Positions 17,432 to 25,840 of a stretch of 64,000 bases of DNA are shown here, one piece after another. The stretch is taken from the NCBI RefSeq assembly GCF_009604405.1, contig NZ_WEGK01000014.1:124001-188000 (forward strand). Direction: 5' to 3'. Numbering within the stretch: the stretch's first letter is position 1; each line of letters begins with the position of its first letter. The translations under genes and the position numbers were made by a program. The notes beneath the pieces are model-generated. The model had not been told where the DNA came from, ran no database searches, and saw only the letters and a list, made by a program, of their open reading frames with translations. This DNA comes from Nocardia macrotermitis (GTDB taxonomy: Bacteria > Actinomycetota > Actinomycetes > Mycobacteriales > Mycobacteriaceae).

Positions 17432-17935
17432 ATGGGTATGACCGCATCGACACCGCCGCGGCCGAAGCAGCTGGATTCCCCCCTGGTCCCGAAGATGCTC
17501 AAATATGTTGGCAAAGCACATGTTTGGCTGTATCGACGGACCGGCGGCCGAGTCGGTGGGAAGTGGCGAGTCGGAGCCGGTTTCCGCAAACCGGTACCCA
17601 CCCTGTTGCTCGAACATCGCGGTCGTAAGTCGGGAACGCACTACACGACCCCGCTGCTCTACATCACCGACGGCGCCGACACCATCATCGTGGCCTCCCA
17701 GGGCGGCGCGGCCAAGAACCCCCAGTGGTACCGCAACCTACAGGACGATCCGAACACACACATCCAGATCGGCACTCGCCGCCTCGCCGTACACGCGATC
17801 GTCGCAGGACCGGAAGACCGAGAACGGTTGTGGCCCAAACTCGTTGACGCCTACGCCGATTTCGACACCTACAAGGCCTGGACCGAACGAGAGATCCCGG
17901 TCATCATCCTCCAACCCACACCCGACCAGAACTGA
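17432..17935 (+). CDS. F420-type (DDN-like) nitroreductase family protein
   Basis: 167 residues with the deazaflavin-dependent nitroreductase fold: TLLLEHRGRKSGTHYTTPLLYITDG, then ASQGGAAKNPQWYRNLQDDPNTHIQIG, which are the hallmark blocks of the DDN/PNPOx-like family of mycobacteria and relatives. It presumably uses coenzyme F420H2 to reduce quinones or other acceptors. ATG at 17432, with another at 17438. Monocistronic by position. Confidence 0.85.
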   Translation: MGMTASTPPRPKQLDSPLVPKMLKYVGKAHVWLYRRTGGRVGGKWRVGAGFRKPVPTLLLEHRGRKSGTHYTTPLLYITDGADTIIVASQGGAAKNPQWYRNLQDDPNTHIQIGTRRLAVHAIVAGPEDRERLWPKLVDAYADFDTYKAWTEREIPVIILQPTPDQN

Positions 17936-17957
17936 CCCCGCTCGCCCCGGCACACCG

Positions 17958-18218
17958 GTGAGTGGCCGAAAGCAACCTCACCGACGGCGTTGGGCGTCGT
18001 TGCCGTCAGTACTTCCTGCTCGCCGACGCGGCGAAGGCACGCGACAGTTCAACCAGATGCTGAACCTGAACGCCGCGAGCTGCGTGTCCGGCGGGCTGAG
18101 TTTCAGTCATCGAAATCGGAACGAGGACACCGGAAATCCGAGCAACAAGCCGATTCCGGTGATCGAGGTGCCGTCGACCGGGGTACAGCAGAACGATGAC
18201 GTCTACGTCACCAGATAG
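17958..18218 (+). pseudogene. frameshifted, 5'-truncated gene remnant
   Basis: Protein-like sequence is split over two frames. One frame reads AESNLTDGVG...RQYFLLADAAKARDS and ends at about 18062. The other reads QFNQMLNLNAASCVSGG...VIEVPSTGVQQNDDVYVTR and ends at 18218. Joined, they would make the tail of one protein. The second piece stops 5 bases before a strong hairpin, as a real gene end would. No start with a good ribosome site is seen. Product unknown. Confidence 0.4.
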
Positions 18219-18223
18219 CCGCA

Positions 18224-18253
18224 TCGGGCCGGGAGGCATCCCTCCCGGCCCGA
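18224..18253. terminator. 13-bp perfect-stem bidirectional terminator
   Basis: Arms 18224-18236 and 18241-18253 pair over 13 bases (TCGGGCCGGGAGG and its complement) around a CATC loop. It sits between the end of the plus-strand remnant and the end of the minus-strand secreted protein gene. Confidence 0.75.
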
Positions 18254-18269
18254 CCATCGCGAACAATCG

Positions 18270-18731
18270 TTACTGCGCCTTGTACTCGACGTTGCAGTCA
18301 CCATTGGTGTAATTCTTGGCGGAGCCGTGGTTGGAGATTCCCAATACCAGCGGTATGCGGCCGGGCTTGGTGGTGACGTTCGGAATGGTCAGCACGTTGT
18401 CCGGGCCGTGGACCTTGGCGGAGGTCTCCGCCTGTCCGTTCTTGCCGGTGTCGAGATTCGACCAGGTGACGTGGAACCGTTGATCGTACGGGAGCAGCGA
18501 TTTCGCGTCGGTGCGCGCGGTCAGGGTGAATGCTCCGCTGCCGCTGGGCTGGACGAACACGTCGGTCGACGCGGTGATGGCGAAGTTGTCCGGTGTCGGG
18601 TAGGTGATCGTGCAGAGTTTCTGAGGTGCCGGCCCCGGTGTGGCGGCCGCGATGGGGACGCCGGTGAGTGCCGCGCTCACGCATGACATCGCCACAATGC
18701 TTGACATGCGGGAATAGCTACGTGAATTCAT
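18270..18731 (-). CDS. small secreted protein of unknown function
   Basis: 153 residues. The first ~31 are a Sec signal peptide (SSIVAMSCVSAALTGVPIAAA, cleavage likely after AAA or ATP). The mature part is beta-rich (FAITASTDVFVQPSGSGAFTLTARTD; FHVTWSNLDTGKNG) with two cysteines (LCTITY and DCNVEY) that could form a disulfide, an Ig-like pattern. I do not recognise the family. A hairpin terminator follows at 18224-18253. Confidence 0.65.
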   Translation of the reverse strand: MNSRSYSRMSSIVAMSCVSAALTGVPIAAATPGPAPQKLCTITYPTPDNFAITASTDVFVQPSGSGAFTLTARTDAKSLLPYDQRFHVTWSNLDTGKNGQAETSAKVHGPDNVLTIPNVTTKPGRIPLVLGISNHGSAKNYTNGDCNVEYKAQ

Positions 18732-18826
18732 CGCTCGATCATGTCAGAACTGTCCGATGTATCCGAAACACCACATTCCGGGGCTTTGATCCGCGTTGGA
18801 TCGTGGGTATGCGGTGCGCGCCGGAC

Positions 18827-19570
18827 TCAGGACGCGAAGCGGGTGGCGATGTCGGCGGCGGTCACGGTGGCCAGTTCGACCAGGAACGGGATGCGTTCGG
18901 GGATCATGAGGGTGGTGGGGCCGCGCAGGCCCAGGGCGAAGCGGCAGTCGCCGGCGGGGGTGAGGATGGGCAGGCCGATGGTGCGGAAGCCGGGGTCGAG
19001 TTCCTCGTCGTTGTAGGCGTAGCCGCGGGCGCGGGCGGTGTCGAGTTCGGCGCGGAGTTCGGTTGGGGTGGAGACGGATCGGGTGGTGCCCTCGTGGTAC
19101 GGGAGGGTGTCGAGGAAGCCGTCGGCGGTGTCGGACCATGCGAGCAGGGCCTTGCCCAGGGCGCTGGCGTGCAGGGGGAGACGCACACCCATCAGGCGGT
19201 GGCCGTCGGTTTCCCGCCAGCGGCTGGTGCCCAGCATGACGGCGTGAATGCTGTGGCGGATGGCTATCGAGGCGTTGGCCCCGGTGGTGGCGGCGAGTTG
19301 TTCGAGACTGGGCTCGGCCAGATAGATCCGATGCTGGCGATACGCGATCTGACCGTATTCGGCCAGCGCCCCGCCCATGCGGTAGCGGCTGGAACTCTCG
19401 TCCTTGTCCAGGAATCCGGCCTGGACCAGCGCGGTGAGCAGCCGGTGGGTGGTGCTGATCGCCAGCCCCTGCCGACGGGCGACCTCCGAGACGCCCCGCT
19501 CCTCGCCGTCGCGGAAACAGTCGAGGACCGACAGGGCGCGGGTGACGGTCTGCACACCGGAGGATTCCAC
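18827..19570 (-). CDS. IclR-family regulator, divergent from the sulfonate operon
   Basis: 247 residues, full length for the family. The HTH is at about 8-60 (VTRALSVLDCFRDGEERGVSEVARRQGLAISTTHRLLTAL). The effector domain follows (LMGVRLPLHASALGKALLAW; ITRL-type end VTAADIATRFAS). It faces the organosulfur operon across a 288-base gap that contains a perfect 8+8 palindrome and a matching half-site, so it is the probable controller of that operon. Confidence 0.86.
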   Translation of the reverse strand: MESSGVQTVTRALSVLDCFRDGEERGVSEVARRQGLAISTTHRLLTALVQAGFLDKDESSSRYRMGGALAEYGQIAYRQHRIYLAEPSLEQLAATTGANASIAIRHSIHAVMLGTSRWRETDGHRLMGVRLPLHASALGKALLAWSDTADGFLDTLPYHEGTTRSVSTPTELRAELDTARARGYAYNDEELDPGFRTIGLPILTPAGDCRFALGLRGPTTLMIPERIPFLVELATVTAADIATRFAS

Positions 19571-19624
19571 GCTGCCGACCGTAGCACGGCGACCGGTCGC
19601 GATCGGCCGAAGTCTTCCATCATT

Positions 19625-19632
19625 CGGAAAGC
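19625..19632. promoter_or_regulatory. CGGAAAGC half-site
   Basis: Same half-site as each arm of the 19742-19762 palindrome. It lies 55 bases upstream of the IclR start (minus strand) and is a possible autoregulation site. Confidence 0.35.
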
Positions 19633-19741
19633 GCTACTCGGGTGAATTGGGCTCACGGTGTGTGAAAACCTGTACTGTCGAGGTGAAGTCGTCCGGTGAT
19701 CGCGTGTCCTGACCAACGCATCCGAACAGCTGATCTGTCAA

Positions 19742-19762
19742 GCTTTCCGATCTGCGGAAAGC
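19742..19762. promoter_or_regulatory. palindromic operator candidate for the sulfonate-operon regulator
   Basis: GCTTTCCG-N5-CGGAAAGC is a perfect 8-bp-arm inverted repeat, about 97 bases upstream of the binding-protein start. Such size and spacing suit an IclR dimer. Confidence 0.55.
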
Positions 19763-19858
19763 ATTACCTCGTATCGAATCCCGCGCGGACCTACTGTCGC
19801 CCAGTAGTCGCTCGGCTGCGCTCGATGCAGCCGATGAATTCGGAAGAGGTGCTCCACG

Positions 19859-20920
19859 ATGTTCCGCACGCGCAGGCCGCACGGTACGCGCAGGCCCCAC
19901 GGTTGGCGTCTCGCGCTCGCGCTCGCTCCCGTCGTCGCGCTGGCCGCGGCGTGTGGTTCCGGAGCCGCCACCGACGCGGGTCCCGGTAAGGAGTTGGTGC
20001 TGAAGGTGGCCGACCCGGGCAATTCGGGTCCGCTGGCCGTCGCCAAGCGGGACGGGACTTTCGACAAGGCGCTGGCCCCACTCGGCGCGAAGGTCGAATG
20101 GGTAACCACCACACCGGGTTTCAGCTCGATGCTGAAACTGTTCAACACCCGCCAACTCGACGTTTCCGGGGCCGCGTTCAGCCCGGTCGTCGGCGCGCTG
20201 TCCAAGGATGTGGCGGTGCGGATCGCGGCGGTGCAGGATCCGGCGGGTAAGGATCAGAGCGGCATCATCGCGACCAAGGCGTCCGGAATCCACTCCGTGG
20301 CCGATCTGGTCGGCAAGCGGGTCGCGGTGAATCCGGCGGGCAAGGGCGAGTACATCCTGTTGAAGGCCCTGGCCCAGGCCGGTGTTCCGGCCGCCAAGGT
20401 GACGCGGGTTCCGTTGCAGCAGAAGGACGCCGCGTCGGCCTTCGCGACCGGCAAGGTCGACGCGTGGGCCTCGTTCCTGGTGCCCTACCAGGAGGCCAAG
20501 GCCAACGGCGGGGTGGAGATCGCGACCGAGCAGAGCATCGGTTCCAAGGACAACACGGTGGTGGTGTTCCGCACCGAAATCCTCGACAAGCGACCGGAAG
20601 TCGTCGCCAAGTACCTCGAGGTGCTGCAAGGGTTGACCGTTCGGCAGCACGACGATCCGGCCGCGTTCGAGAACGTCTTCGAGCGGAGCGGCCCCACGGC
20701 GCTGACCGGCGCCCGGCTCGCGGACGCGCTGCGGGTCGACGCCGAGGCCACCGTCCCGCGGCTGCCGCGCGACTCCGATGCCGCCGACCTCGCCGACGTG
20801 GTGAACCTGTTCGCCGACAACGGCGTCATCAGCCGCCGGATCACCGCCGCCGACATCTTCTACGACCTGAAGGCCAAGCTCACCCCGGATCAGCTGGCCG
20901 CGGTGCGGAAGGGGCAGTGA
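19859..20920 (+). CDS. ABC transporter substrate-binding lipoprotein, SsuA/TauA-like
   Basis: 353 residues. An Arg-rich N-terminus (with an 18-base tandem repeat encoding TRRPHG twice), a hydrophobic segment and an LAAAC lipobox at about residue 36 give an exported lipoprotein. The mature domain is the NMT1/SsuA type: LVLKVADPGNSGPLAVAKRDGTFDKAL, then SKASGIHSVADLVGKRVAVNPAGKGEYILLKALAQAG-like blocks. It should bind an organic sulfonate or related anion for the permease and ATPase that follow. ATG at 19859 has GGAAGAGG upstream. First gene of the operon. Confidence 0.86.
   Translation: MFRTRRPHGTRRPHGWRLALALAPVVALAAACGSGAATDAGPGKELVLKVADPGNSGPLAVAKRDGTFDKALAPLGAKVEWVTTTPGFSSMLKLFNTRQLDVSGAAFSPVVGALSKDVAVRIAAVQDPAGKDQSGIIATKASGIHSVADLVGKRVAVNPAGKGEYILLKALAQAGVPAAKVTRVPLQQKDAASAFATGKVDAWASFLVPYQEAKANGGVEIATEQSIGSKDNTVVVFRTEILDKRPEVVAKYLEVLQGLTVRQHDDPAAFENVFERSGPTALTGARLADALRVDAEATVPRLPRDSDAADLADVVNLFADNGVISRRITAADIFYDLKAKLTPDQLAAVRKGQ
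19868..19903 (+). repeat. 18-base tandem repeat in the lipoprotein leader
   Basis: Two copies of an 18-mer (ACGCGCAGGCCGCACGGT, second copy with one change) encode TRRPHG twice in the n-region of the signal peptide. In-frame and probably neutral, adding positive charge. Confidence 0.8.
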
Positions 20921-20921
20921 G

Positions 20922-21761
20922 ATGACCGCCCTCATCACACCCGCCGATTCCGCACTCCAGCTCGCACCACCACGCAGCAGAGTTGAGAAGCGAAGGCCCA
21001 CTTGGCTTTCGGTGCCGCTGCGGATCCTGCTGCCGGCGCTGATCGTGGCCGGTTGGTGGATCGGTTCGGCGTCGGGCGCGCTGTCGCCGGAGGTGCTGGC
21101 CGGGCCGCCGAAGGTCTGGTCGGCGTTCACCGAACTGCTGCGCAACGGCCAGCTCGTCGACTTCGCGCTCGCCTCGTTCATCCGCGCCGGTCTCGGGGTC
21201 CTGCTGGGGGTGAGCGCGGGGCTGCTGCTCGGTCTCGCGGCCGGATTGTCCGGTCTCGGTGAGGAATTGGTCGATTCCACGATGCAGATCGTGCGGGCGG
21301 TGCCGTTCCTGGCGCTGGTGCCGCTGTTCATCGCGTGGTTCGGCATCGACGAGTTGTACAAGGTGCTGCTCATCGCGGTAGCCACCGTCGCGCCGATGTA
21401 CGCGTACACCTATCTCGGGGTGCGCAATGTGGACCGCAAGGTGGTGGAGGCGGCGCGCGGATTCGGCCTGACCGGGCCGCGGCTGGTACTCGAGGTGATC
21501 CTGCCCTCGGCGCTGCCGGGTGTACTCATGGCGCTGCGCGTGTGCCTGTCCATCAGCATCACCGGTCTGATCGCCGCCGAACAGGTCGGTACCAGTAAGG
21601 GCGTCGGCTATCTGGTCACCCTCGCGCAGGAATACAACCGCACCGACTACATGGTGCTGTGCGTCGTGCTCTATGCGCTGCTGGGGCTGATCTTCGACGG
21701 TGTGGTGCGGCTGGTCGAACGTTTCGCGATGCCGTGGCGCGCGCAGGTGGCGATCCGGTGA
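20922..21761 (+). CDS. ABC transporter permease, SsuC-like
   Basis: 279-residue BPD_transp_1 permease with about six membrane helices. Family landmarks are ILLPALIVAGWWIGSASGALSPEVLAGPPKVWSAF at the N-terminus and the ATPase-contact loop EAARGFGLTGPRLVLEVILPSALPGVL. The ATG is one base after the previous stop. Partner of the SsuA-like and SsuB-like proteins. Confidence 0.88.
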   Translation: MTALITPADSALQLAPPRSRVEKRRPTWLSVPLRILLPALIVAGWWIGSASGALSPEVLAGPPKVWSAFTELLRNGQLVDFALASFIRAGLGVLLGVSAGLLLGLAAGLSGLGEELVDSTMQIVRAVPFLALVPLFIAWFGIDELYKVLLIAVATVAPMYAYTYLGVRNVDRKVVEAARGFGLTGPRLVLEVILPSALPGVLMALRVCLSISITGLIAAEQVGTSKGVGYLVTLAQEYNRTDYMVLCVVLYALLGLIFDGVVRLVERFAMPWRAQVAIR

Positions 21762-22510
21762 CAGTCGCGGACGATTCGCGCTCCGCCGCCCCGACGGCCG
21801 TGCGCATCGAAGGATTACGAAAAGCGTTCGGCGGCAAGGTCGTTCTGGACGGTGTGGAGCTGACCATCCGCCGGGGCGAATTCGTGGTGCTGCTCGGACC
21901 CAGCGGCACCGGTAAGACCACCCTGCTGCGCCTGCTCACCGGGCTGGAAGCGCCGGACGGCGGCCAGGTGCTGGTACCCGCGGTCCGCACCACGGTCTAT
22001 CAGGAGCCCCGGCTCATTCCGTCCAAACGGGTGCTGGCCAATGTGATTGTCGGGCAACGACGTTCGAAGTCGACGCGAGAGGCGGGCCGACGCGCGCTGG
22101 CCGAGGTCGGCCTGGACGGGAAGGCGCGGCAGTGGCCGACCACCCTGTCCGGCGGCGAGGCCCAACGGGCCGCGCTGGCCCGCGCCCTGGTCCGTGAACC
22201 CGAACTGCTGTTGCTCGACGAGCCGTTCGCCGCCCTGGACGCGCTGACCCGATTGCAGATGCAGGATCTGGTCGGCGACCTGGTGGCCCGCCATCGCCCC
22301 GCCGTACTGATGGTCACCCACGACGTGGACGAGGCGGTCCGGCTCGCGGACCGCGTACTGGTCCTGGACCGCGGACGCTTCGCCGTCGACATCGATATCG
22401 ACCTCGCGCATCCCCGGGACCGCACGGATCCCGACGCCCTGCGTTATCGGGCGAGCCTGCTCGCCGAACTCGGCGTCGGACGCGTCGCCGACAATCCCCG
22501 AATCCCTTGA
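21758..22510 (+). CDS. ABC transporter ATP-binding protein, SsuB-like
   Basis: 250 residues, single ABC ATPase domain. Walker A GPSGTGKTT, Q-loop VYQEPRLIP, signature LSGGEAQR, Walker B LLLLDEP and VTHD switch are all present. The GTG at 21758 overlaps the permease stop by 4 bases. The short Q-loop region and overall size match SsuB/TauB. Confidence 0.9.
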   Translation: MTVADDSRSAAPTAVRIEGLRKAFGGKVVLDGVELTIRRGEFVVLLGPSGTGKTTLLRLLTGLEAPDGGQVLVPAVRTTVYQEPRLIPSKRVLANVIVGQRRSKSTREAGRRALAEVGLDGKARQWPTTLSGGEAQRAALARALVREPELLLLDEPFAALDALTRLQMQDLVGDLVARHRPAVLMVTHDVDEAVRLADRVLVLDRGRFAVDIDIDLAHPRDRTDPDALRYRASLLAELGVGRVADNPRIP

Positions 22511-22525
22511 GCCCAGGAGTATTTC

Positions 22526-23551
22526 ATGACCGACACACTCTGGTACACCCGTTGCCCCGTCCCCACCGCCAGCGGCCTGGCACACAGCCTCGGCTGGCTG
22601 GGTGACACCGCGCAGCGCAACGGCCTGCGGTTCGGAGTTCTCCAGGACGCCGGGCCGGAACTGGCCGCATCCCATTTCGACCACGGCCTCTCCGGGCTGA
22701 TCCGCGAGGGCGGCAACGTGCCCGCGATCGCCGCCCGCGCGCAGGGTTCGCCGACCCGGTTGATCGGTCTGACCTGGATCGACGAGTCCCAGGCGATTCT
22801 CGTCGGCCCGGACTCGCCGGTGCGCGCGCCCGCCGAACTGGCCGGACTGCGGATCGGCATTCCGGCGTGGGCGCAGGATCGGCCGCGCAGTTTCCCGCGT
22901 GCCATGGCGCTGCACGGCTTCACCAGCGCGCTGCGTCTGGGCGGGCTCGGGCTCGCCGATGTCACCGTCGTGGAGCTGGGTGTCGATCGAGATCCGCAGG
23001 TGCGCACCGAGATTCAGCAACGTTCCCGCCGGGTGACCTGGGGCGTGGACGAACTCCTGCGCGGTGCGGTGGACGCGGTCTATGTCAAGGGGGCCCGCGC
23101 CCAGGAGGTCGCCGCACAGCACGGCCTGCGGGTGGCCGTGGACCTCGACGCCACCGAAACCCGGCGGCTGCGCGTGAACAACGGCACCCCGCGTCCGATC
23201 ACCGTGCACCAGGATCTGCTCGACTCCGCTCCCGAGGTGGTGATCGGCTTCCTCGCGCAGAGCCTGCGCGCCGCCGACTGGGCCGTCGACAATCTCGACG
23301 CGGTGCGGGCCGTGCTGCAACGCGAAACCCTTTCCGGCCCTGAGGGAGTCGAGGCGGCGTACGGCGCGGACTTCCATCGCGGTCTGCATCCGACGCTGGA
23401 CCCGGACCGGGTGGAACTGCTGGGCGTGCAGAAGCAGTTCCTGTACGCGCACGGCTTCCTCGCCGCCGATTTCGACCTCGAATCCTGGGTCGCGCCGGAG
23501 CCGCTGGCGCGGGCCCGTGAACTGGTAGCCGCCGGGCAGGTGGCGGCATGA
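22526..23551 (+). CDS. DszB-like sulfinate desulfinase (NMT1/SBP-fold enzyme)
   Basis: 341 residues with no signal peptide, so a cytoplasmic protein with a periplasmic-binding-protein fold. It resembles Rhodococcus DszB (2'-hydroxybiphenyl-2-sulfinate desulfinase) along its length: TLWYTRCPVPTA at the start, a HF-x8-R-x-GG-x-(V/I)P block, and a C-terminal GADFHRGLHPTLDPDRVELLGVQKQF. DszB uses Cys27, His60 and Arg70. Here Cys10, His50 and Arg60 sit in the same local contexts, with the same His-to-Arg spacing of 10. C-S cleavage of a sulfinate to release sulfite is the likely reaction, but the aromatic pocket cannot be judged. Ribosome site AGGAG. Overlaps the next gene by 4 bases. Confidence 0.72.
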   Translation: MTDTLWYTRCPVPTASGLAHSLGWLGDTAQRNGLRFGVLQDAGPELAASHFDHGLSGLIREGGNVPAIAARAQGSPTRLIGLTWIDESQAILVGPDSPVRAPAELAGLRIGIPAWAQDRPRSFPRAMALHGFTSALRLGGLGLADVTVVELGVDRDPQVRTEIQQRSRRVTWGVDELLRGAVDAVYVKGARAQEVAAQHGLRVAVDLDATETRRLRVNNGTPRPITVHQDLLDSAPEVVIGFLAQSLRAADWAVDNLDAVRAVLQRETLSGPEGVEAAYGADFHRGLHPTLDPDRVELLGVQKQFLYAHGFLAADFDLESWVAPEPLARARELVAAGQVAA

Positions 23552-24672
23552 CCGAATTCCTGTGGCGGCTGCCCAGTCGCGGCGACGGCCGACGCGCCCG
23601 CCCCGACCTGCGGCATCGCGGCGGCTTCGCGGATCCGGCACCGACTCCCGCCTCGGGTGCCGGTGCCCCGCGCCCGGCAGATCGCGAACCCACCGACGTG
23701 CGGCCCGGCCGCTTCGGCCCCTTCGACGACCTCCACCAGGTGATCGATGCCGCCGAACTGGCCGGACTCGACGGCGTGCTGGCCCCCTACGATCCGCTCG
23801 GCGAGGAATCCTGGATCGTGGCGGGGGGAGCCCTGCGCGCCACCCGGCACAGCCGGGTCGTCGTCGAATTCCAGCCCGCCTTCGGCACTCCCGTGTACGC
23901 GGCGAAGATGTCGGCGACGCTGCAACGACTGTCGGGCGGTCGGCTCGGGTGGCGGGTCGCGGTGGACACCGACGACGGGCGCGCTCGCGGCGATCGGGTG
24001 ACCGGCGACGACCGCTACCGACGAGCCGCCGAATTCCTCACCGTCGCACGCGAGGTCTGGAACTCCGAACCCGTACCGGCGGCCGGATTCCGGGGGACCG
24101 GTGTCGAATTCGCGGGGGAGTACTTCGACGTGATCGACGGCGGCTTCCGGGGCGTGCTGTCCGGCCTGCCGTTCCCGACCGTGTACCTGTCCGGCACTTC
24201 GGTTGCCGCACTGGACCTTTCGGCCAGGCACGGCGATGTGCACCTGTTCACCGAGACGCCCGACGGCCCGGCCGAGGCACTGGCACGGCTGCGGGCCCGC
24301 ACCGCCGAAACCGGCCGCACCGTGCGCGCCGGACTCGAACTGCCGATCATCGCCCGCGAAACCGAGGACGAAGCCTGGGCGCGCGCGGAAAGACAGTGGC
24401 GCGAGGTGCGTCCGGACGGTCCCGATGCGCGATCGGTGGGCCTGGGCGACGGACGCTGGGCCGGATTCGACGTCCTCGGCCATCCACAGACCATCGGCCT
24501 GGTCGGCAGCTACGAGCAGCTGGCCCGGCAGTTACGGGCTTATGCCGCAACGGGATTCGACACCATCGTACTGACCGGGCACCCGCACATCGAAGAGGTG
24601 CACCGCGCCGGTGAGCATCTGCTGTTCCTCGCCGATCCGGCCGCACGCACGCTGCAGGAGGCCGCGGTATGA
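23548..24672 (+). CDS. LLM-class flavin-dependent monooxygenase (SsuD-like), first copy
   Basis: 374-residue bacterial-luciferase-like TIM-barrel protein. Landmarks are EFQPAFGTPVYAAKMSATLQRLSGGRLGWRV, FAGEYFDVIDGGF, PTVYLSGTS and a C-terminal GSYEQLARQLRAYAATGFDTIVLTGHPHIEEV. These match reduced-FMN-dependent alkanesulfonate monooxygenases. The N-terminal ~55 residues are Arg/Pro-rich and unusual. Translationally coupled to both neighbours (ATGA overlaps). It probably oxidises a sulfonate, sulfone or sulfinate, feeding or bypassing the DszB-like step. Confidence 0.82.
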   Translation: MTEFLWRLPSRGDGRRARPDLRHRGGFADPAPTPASGAGAPRPADREPTDVRPGRFGPFDDLHQVIDAAELAGLDGVLAPYDPLGEESWIVAGGALRATRHSRVVVEFQPAFGTPVYAAKMSATLQRLSGGRLGWRVAVDTDDGRARGDRVTGDDRYRRAAEFLTVAREVWNSEPVPAAGFRGTGVEFAGEYFDVIDGGFRGVLSGLPFPTVYLSGTSVAALDLSARHGDVHLFTETPDGPAEALARLRARTAETGRTVRAGLELPIIARETEDEAWARAERQWREVRPDGPDARSVGLGDGRWAGFDVLGHPQTIGLVGSYEQLARQLRAYAATGFDTIVLTGHPHIEEVHRAGEHLLFLADPAARTLQEAAV

Positions 24673-25832
24673 GCATCGACATCTACTGGCGCATCGGGAT
24701 GGAAGGCGATCACGCCTCGCTGCGTACCCCGCGCCGCTACAACCGAGGCGACGCCGCCGGGTACGGTCCGGGCAATATCGCCCCGGCCGTGCGCGCCGGG
24801 GAACTGGACGGCTACAGCTACATCGATCACGTCGCCGCCGTCGCCAGGGCCACCGAATCCGCCGGATTCCTCGGCGGGCTGCTGCCGTCGTTCCCGGTCA
24901 CCGAGGACCCCTGGGCGTTCGCGGCCGCGCTGGCCCGCGAGACCACCACCTACCGGTTCATGGTCGCCTTCCAGCCGGGCTTCCTGCACCCGGTCCAGGC
25001 CGCCCGGATGTCGGCGAGCCTGCAACGCGCCACCGGCGGCCGACTCGTCTACAACATCATCAGCGGTGGCGGCGGACCTGCCCAATTGTGGTGGGGCGAC
25101 AAGGTTTCCCACGACGATCGGTACGCCCGCACCAGCGAATTCCTCGACGTGCTGCGCGGCGTGTGGGACGGCGATCCCTGCACGCACGACGGCCGGTTCT
25201 TCCGCACGGAGGGTGCCGCGCTGCCGCCCGGGCTGGCCGGTCAGCCGTTCCCGGAGGTGTACTTCTCCGGATCCTCGGGTGCCGCGGTGCAGGCCGCGGG
25301 TCGCCACGCGGACTACTACCTGTCCTGGCTCGAGCCGTTCGCCGACCTGCGCGCCAAATTCGACGGCGTGCGCGCTCACGCCGAAAAGATCGGGCGCACA
25401 CCGAAATTCGCGGTCCGCATCGACATCCTGGCCCGGCACACCGAGGAGGCCGCCTGGGACGAGATCCGCAAGGGCTGGGCCTTCGTCGACCGGGATGCCG
25501 CCAATCGCGCCGCGCAGGGCGATTCGGTGGGCGCGGGCCGGATCAAGGGTTGGGTGCCCGAAACCATCACCGGCTACCGGGATCTGGAGGTACAGCCCAA
25601 TGTCTGGTGCGGTTTCAGCCTGATTCGCGGCGGCCCCGCCTTCGGCCTGGTCGGCAGTTACGAGCAGGTCGCGCAGCGGCTGGACGAGCTGATCGACCTC
25701 GGGGTGGACGCGTTCATCCTCGCCGGCAATCCGCACCTGGAAGAGGCGTACCGCGTCGGTGAGGAAGTGCTGCCGCTGCTCGGCCGCTCCCGCCTCACCA
25801 CACCCGCCCCCGTTCTCACCAACGCACTGTAG
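24669..25832 (+). CDS. LLM-class flavin-dependent monooxygenase (SsuD-like), second copy
   Basis: 387 residues, closer to canonical SsuD: MSIDIYWRIGMEGD start, FMVAFQPGFLHPVQAARMSASLQRATGGRLVYNIISGGG, FPEVYFSGSS and the SsuD-type end GSYEQVAQRLDELIDLGVDAFILAGNPHLEEAYRVGEEVLPLL. The expected reaction is oxygenolytic C-S cleavage of a sulfonate with FMNH2 and O2, giving an aldehyde (or hydroxyarene) and sulfite. No flavin reductase gene is visible in the operon, so FMNH2 must come from elsewhere. The ATG overlaps the previous gene. Confidence 0.86.
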   Translation: MSIDIYWRIGMEGDHASLRTPRRYNRGDAAGYGPGNIAPAVRAGELDGYSYIDHVAAVARATESAGFLGGLLPSFPVTEDPWAFAAALARETTTYRFMVAFQPGFLHPVQAARMSASLQRATGGRLVYNIISGGGGPAQLWWGDKVSHDDRYARTSEFLDVLRGVWDGDPCTHDGRFFRTEGAALPPGLAGQPFPEVYFSGSSGAAVQAAGRHADYYLSWLEPFADLRAKFDGVRAHAEKIGRTPKFAVRIDILARHTEEAAWDEIRKGWAFVDRDAANRAAQGDSVGAGRIKGWVPETITGYRDLEVQPNVWCGFSLIRGGPAFGLVGSYEQVAQRLDELIDLGVDAFILAGNPHLEEAYRVGEEVLPLLGRSRLTTPAPVLTNAL

Positions 25833-25840
25833 GAGAAGCG

